DNA of 64,000 bases from VRUE01 sp963712595 (GCA_963712595.1 CAVQIM010000001.1:992001-1056000), one strand, 5' to 3'; shown: positions 1 to 8,628, counted from the first letter of the stretch. Notes: generated from the letters alone by a model not told the origin. Numbers and translations are program-made.

Positions 1-1235
1 AGGCGGCATACGTATTCGGAGGTGAGGTCCGCCTTCAGCGTCCAGGAGGCGTTGGTGTAGCCGACGGTGAAGGCGCAGTTGGGAACGCCGCTCAGCATCA
101 TCCCCTTGTAGGCCATCCGCGTCGATAGGTCCACCGGCTCGCCGTCGACGTGCAACTCCATGCCACCGAGGAAGAGGAGGTTGAGACCCGTCGCGGTGAC
201 GATCACGTCCGCATCCAGCTCCTCGCCCGAATCGAGCTTGATGCCGCGCTCGGTGAAGGTGTCGATCGTGTCGGTGACGACGGTGGCGCTGCCTTTGCGA
301 ATCGCCCTGAAGAGGTCGCCGTTGGGGACCAGGCACATCCGCTGGTCCCATGGGTTGTAGCGGGGCTTGAAGTGCTTGTCGACGTCATAGCCCGCCGGCA
401 GCGCCCTTTCGACCCCGAGCCGGATCATCTTCTTCACCGCCTGTGGGCGGCGGCGGCTGAGCTGGTAGAAGAGCGTCTGCAGCACGACGTTCTTCCAGCG
501 CACGGTCGCGTAGACGGCGCGCTTGGGAAGCACCCTGCGCAGGGCGTGGGCGACGGGGTCCTCGGCGGGCAGCGAAGCGATGTAGGTGGGGGACCGCTGC
601 AGCATCGTCACGTGCTCCGCCTTCTCCGCCATCGCCGGGACGAGGGTGACCGCGGTGGCGCCGCTACCGATGACCACCACCTTCTTGCCGTCGTAGTCGA
701 GGCCCTCCGGCCAGTGCTGGGGGTGGACGATCTTTCCGGCAAAGCGCTCGCTGCCCTCGAACTCGGGCGTGTAGCCCTGGTCATAGCGGTAGTAGCCGCT
801 GCAGACCCAGAGGTAGCCAGCGCTCAGGCGCACGGTCTCCCCTGTATCGCTGCGCTCGGCCTCGACTCTCCAAAGAGACACCGCGCTCGACCACTCCGCG
901 CGCAGGACGCGGTGGTGGAAGCGGATCCGCCGATCGATCCCGGCCTCTTGCGCGGTCTGCTCGACGTAGCGCAGGATCGAGGGCCCGTCGGCGATCGTCC
1001 GCTCCTCGGTCCAAGGCCGGAACCGGTAGCCGAGGGTGTGCATGTCGGAATCCGAGCGGATGCCGGGGTAGCGGAAAAGGTCCCAGGTCCCCCCGATCGA
1101 TTCCCGCGCCTCGAGGATCGCGTAGCTCTTGTGCGGGAACGCCTTCTGCAGATGATGAGCAGCGCCGATGCCGGAGAGCCCGGCCCCGACGATCAGCACG
1201 TCGAGGTGCTCGCTGGGTTGGCCGTTGGCGGTCAA
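1..1235 (-). CDS. flavin-containing (Baeyer-Villiger type) monooxygenase, 3' end outside window
   Basis: Class B flavoprotein monooxygenase that would use NADPH and FAD to oxygenate ketones or related substrates. The translation has an N-terminal FAD Rossmann motif VGAGLSGIG (about residues 16-24), the Baeyer-Villiger fingerprint FxGxxxHxxxWP seen as FAGKIVHPQHWP, and a second Rossmann motif VVVIGSGATAV for NADPH. The gene reads off the left edge, so the C-terminus is missing. The first plausible start is a TTG at 1235, 11 codons before the FAD motif; no ATG or GTG is available in frame and no clear ribosome site is seen, so the start is uncertain. It lies 88 bases downstream of a nitronate monooxygenase on the same strand and may be cotranscribed with it. 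The family is clear; the substrate cannot be told. Confidence 0.88.
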   Translation of the reverse strand, partial: MTANGQPSEHLDVLIVGAGLSGIGAAHHLQKAFPHKSYAILEARESIGGTWDLFRYPGIRSDSDMHTLGYRFRPWTEERTIADGPSILRYVEQTAQEAGIDRRIRFHHRVLRAEWSSAVSLWRVEAERSDTGETVRLSAGYLWVCSGYYRYDQGYTPEFEGSERFAGKIVHPQHWPEGLDYDGKKVVVIGSGATAVTLVPAMAEKAEHVTMLQRSPTYIASLPAEDPVAHALRRVLPKRAVYATVRWKNVVLQTLFYQLSRRRPQAVKKMIRLGVERALPAGYDVDKHFKPRYNPWDQRMCLVPNGDLFRAIRKGSATVVTDTIDTFTERGIKLDSGEELDADVIVTATGLNLLFLGGMELHVDGEPVDLSTRMAYKGMMLSGVPNCAFTVGYTNASWTLKADLTSEYVCR

Positions 1236-1322
1236 GGCACCGGCATTCTGGCATGTTGGCTGGTCAGCCAGGGCTTGCGTGCGGATCTCACATAGCGGTC
1301 GAAGACCGGCGTGCGCGGACCG

Positions 1323-2309
1323 CTACGGCGTCAGCGCTCGCACCAGCTCGGCGGCCGGCAGCCCCCGGTCGATGCGAGCCACGGTCTCCCCGGCATAGAG
1401 GGGACCGGCATCGAGAAGGCTGGCTGGGCCGTCGTCGGTGGGGCCCTGCGGTGTGAGCAGCAGGCTGCCCGGTCGCTGCGCGCGGACCATGCGGCCCTGG
1501 AGGCTCGTCGGCACGTAGCGGACGCCGGGTGCCATCGCTCGATTCAGCAGACGGTTGAGTCGAGGCCCGCGCGGATCGGAGGACAGCTGGCGCTCGGTCG
1601 CGGCGTTGGCGATGACGCGGTGTGGCGCGGGCCAGCCGGCGCCGAAGAGCTCGGTGAGCATCGTGCTCCCGGCGGCAAGCAGGCGCCGTCGGTACTCGGG
1701 ATGAGCCCGGCTCTCCGCGGAGAGGAGAAACCGGGTCCCCGCGACCGCGGCGATCGCACCGGCCTCGAGCGCCCGCTGCACATCGCCGCGCTCGGCGATG
1801 CCGCCCGCGAGCAGCAGCGGGTAGCCGGCGGGCAACGCCGCCCGCACCCGCTCCAGCAGCTGCAGCGCGGGAACGGTGCCGCGCACGTGGCCGCCTGCCT
1901 CGACGCCCTGGACGATGAGCGCGTCGGCGCCCGCGGCGTGCGCGGCCCGCGCCTCGGCGACCGATCCGCACTGGTGGATCCAGACCCCGGAGGTTCGCCG
2001 CCGCGGCCTGCCCCAGAAGGTGACGACCACATCGGCAGCAGCTGCAGCCCGGAACCAATCTCGCCTGGCAAATGGAAGCAACAGGTTCACCGCGAGCGAT
2101 CCGCCCGTCAGCGCCCGCGCCGCGGCAAGCTCGCGCCGGATCGCAGCGGCGCCGCCGACCGCGATCGTCCCCAGCCCACCGGCCTCCGAAACAGCCGCGG
2201 CCAGCTCGTGGCGACTGAGGCCGCCGCCCATCCCGGCCTGCACGACGGGTGCGGCGAGACGAAGGCGGTCGATCAGGGGCTCCGATCCCAGGATGACTCC
2301 ATTCAACAC
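1323..2309 (-). CDS. nitronate monooxygenase (2-nitropropane dioxygenase family)
   Basis: FMN-dependent TIM-barrel enzyme of 328 residues, family length about 320-350. Seen in the protein: N-terminal APVVQAGMGGGLS, the FMN and phosphate binding segments ALIVQGVEAGGHVRG and LLLAGGIAERGDVQ, and AVAGTRFLLSAES, all in the order of the family. Known members oxidise alkyl nitronates such as propionate-3-nitronate to oxo acids and nitrite. It is divergent from the FKBP lipoprotein, with only 22 bases between the two starts, and upstream of the Baeyer-Villiger type monooxygenase. The pairing of two flavin oxygenases suggests detoxification or catabolism, which is inference. Confidence 0.88.
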   Translation of the reverse strand: MLNGVILGSEPLIDRLRLAAPVVQAGMGGGLSRHELAAAVSEAGGLGTIAVGGAAAIRRELAAARALTGGSLAVNLLLPFARRDWFRAAAAADVVVTFWGRPRRRTSGVWIHQCGSVAEARAAHAAGADALIVQGVEAGGHVRGTVPALQLLERVRAALPAGYPLLLAGGIAERGDVQRALEAGAIAAVAGTRFLLSAESRAHPEYRRRLLAAGSTMLTELFGAGWPAPHRVIANAATERQLSSDPRGPRLNRLLNRAMAPGVRYVPTSLQGRMVRAQRPGSLLLTPQGPTDDGPASLLDAGPLYAGETVARIDRGLPAAELVRALTP

Positions 2310-2331
2310 AACGCCCTAGAATTCGCTAATC

Positions 2332-2835
2332 GTGAAATTCTTTGGAGTAATCGCGGCACTCTGTTTGACCATCGCGATTTCCGCCTGCGGCGGTGGCGAC
2401 TCCGCGAGCAAGGCCAGCGACGCCTCAACCCAGGCCAGCGCGTCCGAACCGCTTCAGCCCTTCGAACCTGAGATAGACCCCCCGAGAACCCTGCCGAAAA
2501 AGCTCATCATCAACAACATCAAAGAGGGGACCGGGCCGGCGGCCGAGCCCGGGGACGAACTGACCGTCGACTACTACTCCATCAACAAGAACGACAAAAA
2601 GCAGTACGGCTCCGGGCTCACAGACTTTGAATTCGAGCTTGGGACCGGCGACTACTGGTACGGCTGGGAAAAAGGGATAGAAGGGATGAAAGTCGGCGGC
2701 AGGCGGGAACTTCTCATACCGCCGCAGCTGACCAAAAACCTGGGCTACCTCTTCACCATCGTCGACCTGCTTAAAATCGAGAAACCGAAGGCCCCTCCGG
2801 AAGAACCCAAATCCGGGGAAGGACCAAAACCCTAA
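2332..2835 (+). CDS. FKBP-type peptidyl-prolyl isomerase lipoprotein
   Basis: 167-residue exported lipoprotein. Residues 1-19 form a type II signal peptide with lipobox ISAC (Cys19 lipidated), followed by a Ser/Ala-rich linker to about residue 58 and an FKBP domain to about 152. Family landmarks are the strand LTVDYYSIN, the WEKGIEGMKVGGRRELLIPP core and the final FTIVDLLKIE strand. FKBPs catalyse cis-trans isomerisation at Xaa-Pro bonds; here it would act on the outer face of the membrane. The start is a GTG; a TAGAAT hexamer at 2317-2322 lies ten bases before it, so the mRNA may be leaderless (inference). The gene is richer in lysine AAA/AAG codons than its neighbours. Confidence 0.85.
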   Translation: MKFFGVIAALCLTIAISACGGGDSASKASDASTQASASEPLQPFEPEIDPPRTLPKKLIINNIKEGTGPAAEPGDELTVDYYSINKNDKKQYGSGLTDFEFELGTGDYWYGWEKGIEGMKVGGRRELLIPPQLTKNLGYLFTIVDLLKIEKPKAPPEEPKSGEGPKP

Positions 2836-2881
2836 ATCCTCAGGTAGGGGGATACCCAGCGCACTAAGGTCTCCGGTCGCG

Positions 2882-3706
2882 ATGGGCGATCTCCACTACG
2901 AGGGCCATCGGATCGAGTACGACGCCTTCGGCGAGGGCGAGCGGGTGGTGATCCTCGTCCACGGCCTACTGATGAACCGCGGCCTGTACCAGCGCCTCGG
3001 GCCGGCGCTGGCCAAGCGCGGCAACCGGGTGATCTGCGTCGACCTGCTCGGCCATGGCGCCTCCGACCGGCCCGAAGACCTTCGCCTCTACTCGATGCCC
3101 CTCTTCGCTCGCCAGGTCGTCGCCCTGATCGACCACCTCGAGCTCGATTCCGCCGTGGTCGGCGGGACCTCGCTCGGCGCCAATGTGGCGCTGGAGCTGG
3201 CGACCCGCGACCCCACCCGAGCCAAGGCCCTGTTCGTCGAGATGCCGGTGCTCGACAACGCCCTCTCGGCCGTTGCCGGCATCTTCACCCCCGTGATGCT
3301 GGGGTTGCGGCTCGGCCGTCCCGCCTTCGAGATCGCCTCCCGGCTTACCTCGGCGATCCCGCGGACCAACTACCTGGTCGACATCGGCTTCGACTGGGTC
3401 CGCCAGCGGCCCGGTCCCTCGCTGGCGGTGCTCGAGGGCCTCCTGCTGGGCGAGACCGCGCCGCACCGGGCGCTGCGCCGCGAGATCGAGCACCCGACCC
3501 TGATCGTCGGGCACTCACGCGACCCGCTGCACCCCTTCAGCGACTCCGACATGCTCGCCGGGGAGCTGCCCAACGCGCGCCTGGTCGAGGCTAACTCGAT
3601 CTTCGAGTGGCGACTCCGCCCGAAGCGACTGACCGACGAGCTCGCGACCTTCCTCGACGAGGTATGGAGACACCCCGCGCAAGCGACTGAGCCAGCACCC
3701 GCGTAG
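2882..3706 (+). CDS. alpha/beta hydrolase
   Basis: 274 residues with an alpha/beta hydrolase fold. Seen: oxyanion loop HGLLMNRG, the DLLGHGAS strand-turn, nucleophile elbow GGTSLGAN (Ser near residue 96), and an acid in HSRDPLHP. The usual C-terminal catalytic His is not obvious: where it would fall the sequence reads ANSIFEWRLRPKR. It may be a non-hydrolytic or degenerate member, or use another His. The family covers esterases, lipases, C-C hydrolases and haloperoxidase-like enzymes, so no substrate is proposed. It starts the plus-strand run hydrolase, reductase, cyclase, with 28 bases before the next gene. Confidence 0.82.
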   Translation: MGDLHYEGHRIEYDAFGEGERVVILVHGLLMNRGLYQRLGPALAKRGNRVICVDLLGHGASDRPEDLRLYSMPLFARQVVALIDHLELDSAVVGGTSLGANVALELATRDPTRAKALFVEMPVLDNALSAVAGIFTPVMLGLRLGRPAFEIASRLTSAIPRTNYLVDIGFDWVRQRPGPSLAVLEGLLLGETAPHRALRREIEHPTLIVGHSRDPLHPFSDSDMLAGELPNARLVEANSIFEWRLRPKRLTDELATFLDEVWRHPAQATEPAPA

Positions 3707-3734
3707 GCCCGGGAGGCTCCATACTCATGAGTCG

Positions 3735-4778
3735 ATGGAGGGTTCGCAGACGCAGGACCAGACAGTTCTCGTCACCGGCGGCTCGGGATTCCTCGGCAGC
3801 TGGTGCGTGATCGAGCTGCTGCGGCAGGGCTATGCAGTTCGAACCACCGTGCGAGATCTCTCGCGCGAGCCGGCTGTCCGCGCCGGGCTCGCCGCAGAGG
3901 TGGACGCCGGCGATCGCCTCTCGGTGCTGGCGGCGGACCTGCGGGCGGACGACGGCTGGCGGGAGGCCGCCCAGGGATGCGACTACGTCCTGCACGTCGC
4001 CTCCCCATTCCCGCCGGTGCAGCCAAAGGACCCCGACGAGCTGATCGTGCCGGCGCGGGAGGGCACCCTGCGCGTCCTGCGGGCCGCTCTCGACGCCGGC
4101 GCCAAGCGGATCGTCGTCACCTCCTCGGTTGCGGCAGTCACGGGCGGCCTGAGCCCCCCGTCCGGTCCCCTCACGGAGGAGGACTGGAGCGATCCCGACA
4201 ACTCGCGGATGACGCCGTACGCACGATCGAAGACGATCGCGGAGCGGGCCGCGTGGGATCTCATGCGCGAGCGCGGCGAGACCGCGAAGCTGGCCACGGT
4301 CAACCCCGGCGCCATCATCGGCCCCGTGCTGAGCGACGACCGCTCCTTCTCGATCGAAGCGATCGAGCGGCTGTTGCGCGGTGCGCCGGGCGTGCCGCGA
4401 ATCGGGTTCAGCTTCGTCGACGTCCGCGACGTCGCCGATCTGCACCTGAGGGCGATGACGGCTCCCGAGGCCGGCGGCGAGCGCTTCGTCGCCGCCCTGC
4501 CCTTCCTCTGGATGTCGGAAGTCGCCGCCGTGCTGCGGGAGCGCCTCGGCGAGTCGGCGGCCAAGACGCCGAAGCGCAGGATCCCGGACTTCGTCGTTCG
4601 CGCGATGGCGATCTTCGACCCCAGCATCCGCTCGGTCGTCAAACAGCTCGGCCGCAAGACGACCCTGTCGAGCGGGAAGGCCGAAGACCTGCTCGGTTGG
4701 TCCCCCCGGCCGGTCGAGGACTCCATCGCCGAGTGCGGCCAGAGCTTGATCGACAAGGGCATCGTCACCGCAAGCTGA
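3735..4778 (+). CDS. NAD(P)-dependent epimerase/reductase (extended SDR)
   Basis: 347-residue extended short-chain dehydrogenase. The N-terminal nucleotide-binding motif is TGGSGFLG (residues 14-21); the catalytic pair is in YARSK; the conserved TSSVAAV strand carries the active-site Ser. This resembles the dihydroflavonol 4-reductase / aldehyde reductase subgroup, which reduces ketones or aldehydes with NADPH. Length and motif spacing are normal. The downstream cyclase begins 12 bases after its stop, so the two are likely cotranscribed. The substrate is unknown. Confidence 0.86.
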   Translation: MEGSQTQDQTVLVTGGSGFLGSWCVIELLRQGYAVRTTVRDLSREPAVRAGLAAEVDAGDRLSVLAADLRADDGWREAAQGCDYVLHVASPFPPVQPKDPDELIVPAREGTLRVLRAALDAGAKRIVVTSSVAAVTGGLSPPSGPLTEEDWSDPDNSRMTPYARSKTIAERAAWDLMRERGETAKLATVNPGAIIGPVLSDDRSFSIEAIERLLRGAPGVPRIGFSFVDVRDVADLHLRAMTAPEAGGERFVAALPFLWMSEVAAVLRERLGESAAKTPKRRIPDFVVRAMAIFDPSIRSVVKQLGRKTTLSSGKAEDLLGWSPRPVEDSIAECGQSLIDKGIVTAS

Positions 4779-4790
4779 TTCGGGACAAGC

Positions 4791-5603
4791 TTGATCGGCT
4801 CCAGCCCAGACAGGATCGTCGACCTCTCGGTGACAGTGTCCGAGCACCTGCCCGGCACCTGGCCCGAGCACATGCCCTTCGCCCACAAGAACTGGAGCTG
4901 GTTCGACGAGGGGGACCTGCCAACCGGCGCGAGCAGCTGCTCGCTCGGCCCCTACGTAACCCACTTCATGATCCTCGACGAGCACGCCGGCACCCACGTC
5001 GACGCGCCGAACCACTTCATCCCGCCCGCGGGCTCGGGCCTGCCCGGCGCCGGCCCGCTCGGCGAGGTCAGCGCCGACAAGCTCGACCTCTCGAAGCTGA
5101 TTGGAGAGGCCAGGGTCGTCGACCTGCGCCACCTCGACGGCCAGGCGGAGGATGGCGTCAGCCCTCCGATCACCGCCGCTCACCTGGAAGCGTGGGAGGA
5201 GGAGCACGGCCGCTTTCGACCCGGGGAGATCGTCCTGCTCTGGACCGGCTGGTCCAAGCACTACACAACTGGAGAGGCGGGGAAAGCGTTCGTCTATGAC
5301 CCAGTGGTGCTGCAATCACGCCCCGCCTGGCCGGCGCCCGAGGCGGGCGCCGCGATCTTCCTCGATCAGCGGGGCGTCACCACGGTCGGCATCGACGCGC
5401 CCAGCATGGGCTCGGCCGAGGAGGGCATCGAGGTGCACAAAGAGGGCCTGGGGCGGGAAATGCTCTTCGTCGAGATGCTGACCAACCTGGACCGGCTGCC
5501 CGAGCGCGGTGCGTCCTTCATCTTCCTCCCGATCAAGATCGCCGTCGCGAGCGGCGGGCCCGGCCGGGCGATCGGTCTTCTGCCGGACCCTGAAGCCGGC
5601 TGA
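4791..5603 (+). CDS. cyclase family protein (kynurenine formamidase-like metal hydrolase)
   Basis: 270 residues with the family's metal-binding signature HAGTHVDAPNHF in the first third and a second conserved stretch GIDAPSMGS. The family includes bacterial arylformamidases and polyketide cyclase-like hydrolases that bind a divalent metal through the HxGTHxDxPxH motif. The start appears to be TTG at 4791, right after the reductase stop, because the family normally begins with IVDLSVTVSE as here. The last 71 bases overlap the 3' end of the convergent FAD monooxygenase. Function within the cluster is inferred only as ring or amide hydrolysis. Confidence 0.85.
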   Translation: MIGSSPDRIVDLSVTVSEHLPGTWPEHMPFAHKNWSWFDEGDLPTGASSCSLGPYVTHFMILDEHAGTHVDAPNHFIPPAGSGLPGAGPLGEVSADKLDLSKLIGEARVVDLRHLDGQAEDGVSPPITAAHLEAWEEEHGRFRPGEIVLLWTGWSKHYTTGEAGKAFVYDPVVLQSRPAWPAPEAGAAIFLDQRGVTTVGIDAPSMGSAEEGIEVHKEGLGREMLFVEMLTNLDRLPERGASFIFLPIKIAVASGGPGRAIGLLPDPEAG

Positions 5604-6891
5604 GCGAACGGCGTTGCCGCCAGTCTCGGCCGACCTGGTTGCGGATCTCTGACCCGACCTCCTTCACCATCGCGGGAATCTCGCCAGAGCGGTGACGGGC
5701 GACGTGGACCGCGGCCCTGCCGACCCGCCCGGGCGTAAATAGCTGCGAGGGTCGAATGTCGTGATTGAGCACTCGCAGCAACCCCTTGGTTGCCTCGTCG
5801 TCGGCGGCGATTTCGCGGATGAGCTGAGCGGCCAGCGGGGGCGACGATCCGGGGGCCCCCATGTCGGTGGCGAACCAGTGCATCTCGTAAGCGTCCTCGT
5901 CCCGCCATCGCCACCAGCGGCGCAGCTCCTCGTCGATGCTCGCCGTTCCGCCGAGGCCCGCCTCAATCGCGTCGGCCAATTGCTCGGCCTGGCGGAGGGC
6001 GTCGGCTATGCCCTGGGCCGGTGAGGGGTCCTTGAAGTTCCCCGCATCGCCCACCAGCGCCCATCCGGGGCCAGCGGCCTCCCGGAAATACCCGTGCCAG
6101 CTTGCCATCACCCTGATCGGGCCGACACGGCTCGCCCCGGCGACCAGGTCGGCCACTTCAGACCAGGCGCCGAGCCCCGCCATGAAGCTGCTCTCGCGGT
6201 CGTCGAGAAAGGCGTCCTTGACGCTCAGCGGAGGGCAGACCGCGGCCATGTAGAGCCCAGCGTCGGTGGGGCTGGCGACGAAGGCCAACTCACCCAGCGA
6301 TGCGAGTCGCAAGCGTCCTTCGGTCTCCCCCGCTCCCTCGAAGTAGGCCCAGGCGAACAGCCGACCCGGAGGCGCCACGTTGTACTCGGCGGCGCCGACG
6401 TGGCCGGCGACGGCCGAGCCCCGACCGTCGGCCCCGACCACCAGCCGCGCCCGAAGCGCGCCGCGCCCGGTCTCGACACCGACGACGCGGCCGTCATCCC
6501 AGAGCAGAGAGGTCGCACGGGTGCCGGTGCGAACCTCGGCGCCCGCCGCGGCTGCCGCCGCCACCAAGAGGTGGTCCAACTCGACTCGTCGCAGGCAGAG
6601 GGCCGTACCGCCGAATGCCTCAGGATCGTACGTGGCGTCTATCCGGGCCCCTCCGCTGAGAAGCGTGAAGCGCGTCAGCTCGACGGCCCCCGCGGCGAGA
6701 ACCGCGTCCAACACCCCCAGCCGCCTCAGAACGGCGACACCGCACGGCTGGATCACATGGGTCGAGAGGGTCTCGCTTGGAAAGCGGGCCTTGTCGAGCA
6801 GACAAACGCGCAGACCCCTTCGAGCGAGCATGGCGGCCAACGGCGAGCCCGCGCAGCGCGCCCCTACGATCACCACGTCGAAATCCTCCAC
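5533..6891 (-). CDS. FAD-dependent monooxygenase (PHBH/geranylgeranyl reductase-like)
   Basis: About 452 residues. The N-terminal dinucleotide fold DVVIVGARCAGSPLA, the central DG motif VVGADGRGSAVA and the GD motif ALVGDAGNFKDPSPAQG identify a group A flavin monooxygenase or halogenase/reductase relative. The GTG at 6891 lies only one base after GGGGGGAGG; a GTG at 6876 has GGAGG eight bases upstream and could be the true start. The last 71 bases overlap the convergent cyclase. The gene follows the XRE regulator on the same strand, and a perfect 13-bp palindrome at 6952-6964 sits about 60 bases before the start, so it is probably a direct target of that regulator. Confidence 0.87.
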   Translation of the reverse strand: MEDFDVVIVGARCAGSPLAAMLARRGLRVCLLDKARFPSETLSTHVIQPCGVAVLRRLGVLDAVLAAGAVELTRFTLLSGGARIDATYDPEAFGGTALCLRRVELDHLLVAAAAAAGAEVRTGTRATSLLWDDGRVVGVETGRGALRARLVVGADGRGSAVAGHVGAAEYNVAPPGRLFAWAYFEGAGETEGRLRLASLGELAFVASPTDAGLYMAAVCPPLSVKDAFLDDRESSFMAGLGAWSEVADLVAGASRVGPIRVMASWHGYFREAAGPGWALVGDAGNFKDPSPAQGIADALRQAEQLADAIEAGLGGTASIDEELRRWWRWRDEDAYEMHWFATDMGAPGSSPPLAAQLIREIAADDEATKGLLRVLNHDIRPSQLFTPGRVGRAAVHVARHRSGEIPAMVKEVGSEIRNQVGRDWRQRRSLSRLQGPAEDRSPGRARRSRRRS

Positions 6892-6950
6892 GCCTCCCCC
6901 CTCTGGTCGCTTGACGCGACAACGCTCGCAGTTGGCGAGAGGCCTGTCGA

Positions 6951-7760
6951 TTACCTCCGAGGTAGCTTCCGCAGCACCTCTGCGGTGGCCGCGTCGGCGG
7001 GGAATCCCAGCTCGATCGAGAGCTCGGAGGCGGTCACCTCGGCCGCCGTGCCGAAGGTGGTCACCGAGAAGAAGAAGGACAGCTCGCCGGCACCGGGAAC
7101 CCGCAAACGCATCATCGGCGTGAGGATGTTTCCCGCCGCCGCCTCGGCAGCGGGGTCGTGCTCGTACGGGGGAGCCGGGTAGGCGGAGACCTCCTCCAAC
7201 AATGCCGCCAGGTCCTCGTCGCCGGTGATCGCGACCTGGCGCCTCAGCCGCCCGACGAAGTGAGCGTGCACCTCTCCCAGGTTGACGATGCCCGCGGCCA
7301 AGCCGCGCGGACTCAGCCCCACCCGCATCACGTTGACCGGCGGCTCGAGCAGCGCCGGGTCGACCCACTCCGACAGCGCACTCATCGTGGAGTTGGCGGC
7401 AACCAGGTTCCAGCCGCGGTCGACGACGACCGCCGGGTTGGGTTCGTGCCCGACGAGGATCACGTCGAGGGCCTCCCGCACCGGCGCCATCTCGGGGTCC
7501 GCCAGCGAGCGCTCCGGGAAGCGCGGCGCATGGCCGGCGGCGAGCAGCATCTGATTGCGCTCCCGGAACGGGACCTCGAGCTGCTCGGCGAGGAGCAGCA
7601 CCATCTCCGCACTGGGGGTCGAGCGACCGGTCTCGACGAAGCTCAGGTGCCTGGCCGAGATGCCTGCGTCCAGCGCCAGGTCGAGCTGGGTGCGTTGCCG
7701 CCGATCGCGCCACTCGCGCAGCAACGTCCCGACCCCCGTCTGCGAGCTCGCGGTCGCCAT
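6951..7760 (-). CDS. XRE family transcriptional regulator with MmyB-like ligand-binding domain
   Basis: 269 residues. A helix-turn-helix spans about residues 10-65 (LLREWRDRRQRTQLDLALDAG... with ISARHLSFVETGRSTPS as recognition helix region), followed by a PAS-like MmyB domain with PAVVVDRGWNLVAANS. Such regulators bind small ligands, sometimes fatty acids, through the C-terminal domain. The start is ATG at 7760. A perfect palindrome lies upstream of the gene (7803-7815), and an identical-arm palindrome begins inside its own stop codon (6952-6964), ahead of the FAD monooxygenase. This arrangement suggests autoregulation plus control of both flanking enzymes (inference). Confidence 0.9.
   Translation of the reverse strand: MATASSQTGVGTLLREWRDRRQRTQLDLALDAGISARHLSFVETGRSTPSAEMVLLLAEQLEVPFRERNQMLLAAGHAPRFPERSLADPEMAPVREALDVILVGHEPNPAVVVDRGWNLVAANSTMSALSEWVDPALLEPPVNVMRVGLSPRGLAAGIVNLGEVHAHFVGRLRRQVAITGDEDLAALLEEVSAYPAPPYEHDPAAEAAAGNILTPMMRLRVPGAGELSFFFSVTTFGTAAEVTASELSIELGFPADAATAEVLRKLPRR
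6952..6964. promoter_or_regulatory. candidate operator, copy 1 (TACCTC-C-GAGGTA)
   Basis: Perfect inverted repeat of two 6-base arms around one central base. It overlaps the regulator stop codon and lies about 60 bases upstream of the FAD monooxygenase start. The surrounding TCGAT on the left and G on the right are also shared with the copy at 7803-7815, giving 18 of 19 identical bases. It is probably the binding site of the XRE regulator encoded between the two copies. Confidence 0.7.
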
Positions 7761-7802
7761 CTCGGAGCGTCGACTCTAACCCCCGCGCCATCGTCGCTCG
7801 AT

Positions 7803-7815
7803 TACCTCGGAGGTA
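7803..7815. promoter_or_regulatory. candidate operator, copy 2 (TACCTC-G-GAGGTA)
   Basis: Perfect 13-base inverted repeat in the 106-base gap between the divergent XRE regulator (start 7760) and the metallo-hydrolase (start 7867). Its position fits simultaneous control of both promoters. Only the central base differs from copy 1 within the shared core. Confidence 0.7.
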
Positions 7816-7866
7816 GTGGCGGCCAGACCCTGCTTCTCCCCCTGGGAGACAATGGGGAGGTCATGC

Positions 7867-8628
7867 ATGGCGACGGAAGGCGCTCAACCCGACGGGGGTC
7901 AGATGCAGGTTGAGATGCTCAACGTCGGATGGATGACGGCTAACGCGGCACTCCTGCGTGCGGGCGACCGGGATGGGGCGATCCGCTTCCCGATCCCGGC
8001 CTACCTGGTCGAGACCGAGAACGAGCGGATCCTCGTCGACACCGGCCTGCACCCAGCAGCGGTCGCCGATCCCGGCGACTTCTACGACCAGCCTGACGTC
8101 CTCGGGCTCTTTGCCATGGAGCAGGAGCAGAGCATCGCTGACCAGGTCGACCTGACGACGATCACGAAGGTCGTGCTCACGCACCTGCACTGGGATCACG
8201 CCGGCGGGCTCTCCCTCGTACCGACCCGAGTGCCGGTCGTCGTTCAACGCGCAGAGTGGGAAGCGGGACGCGACAGCGCCGCGATTCAGCGCAACTCGTT
8301 CTTCCCGCGCGACTACGTAGATGGCGATCGGCGGATCGAGTTGGTCGACGGCGACCATGACCTCCTCGGCGACGGTCGTATCCGCCTCCTCCTCACTCCC
8401 GGGCACACCCCCGGACACCAGTCCATCCAGATCGACGACCTCGTCATCGGCGCCGACGTCGCCTACTTCGCCGGCGGCCTCGACGACCATCGCTTCCCGG
8501 TTTATGGGGACGACCCCGCCGCGCAACGCGCCTCCGCCGAACGGCTGAAGGCGCTCCGCGCAGTCGGCCATACGGTTCTCCCCGGCCATGACCCAGAGAT
8601 CCTTCGCCCTGGGCCGATGAGTGCGTGA
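7867..8628 (+). CDS. MBL-fold hydrolase, N-acyl homoserine lactonase-like
   Basis: 253-residue metallo-beta-lactamase fold protein. The zinc motif is HLHWDHAGG at about residues 106-114, followed by GHTPGH near 180, a later Asp in GADVAYF, and a terminal PGHDPEIL. This pattern and length match the AiiA/AttM-like lactonase branch, although quinone- and other lactone hydrolases share it. The ATG at 7867 is chosen because GGGGAGG ends six bases before it. It is divergent from the XRE regulator with the palindromic site between them, so it is likely coregulated with the FAD monooxygenase. Together they could degrade a lactone or a signal molecule, which is inference. Confidence 0.85.
   Translation: MATEGAQPDGGQMQVEMLNVGWMTANAALLRAGDRDGAIRFPIPAYLVETENERILVDTGLHPAAVADPGDFYDQPDVLGLFAMEQEQSIADQVDLTTITKVVLTHLHWDHAGGLSLVPTRVPVVVQRAEWEAGRDSAAIQRNSFFPRDYVDGDRRIELVDGDHDLLGDGRIRLLLTPGHTPGHQSIQIDDLVIGADVAYFAGGLDDHRFPVYGDDPAAQRASAERLKALRAVGHTVLPGHDPEILRPGPMSA

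Noticed and set aside
3591..5315. Long minus-strand frame opposite the reductase and cyclase
   Set aside because: Antisense shadow of two plus-strand genes with clear motifs.
5533..7791. A 752-codon frame joining the XRE regulator region to the FAD monooxygenase
   Set aside because: The upstream part is the regulator read in the wrong frame; both genes have complete products separately.
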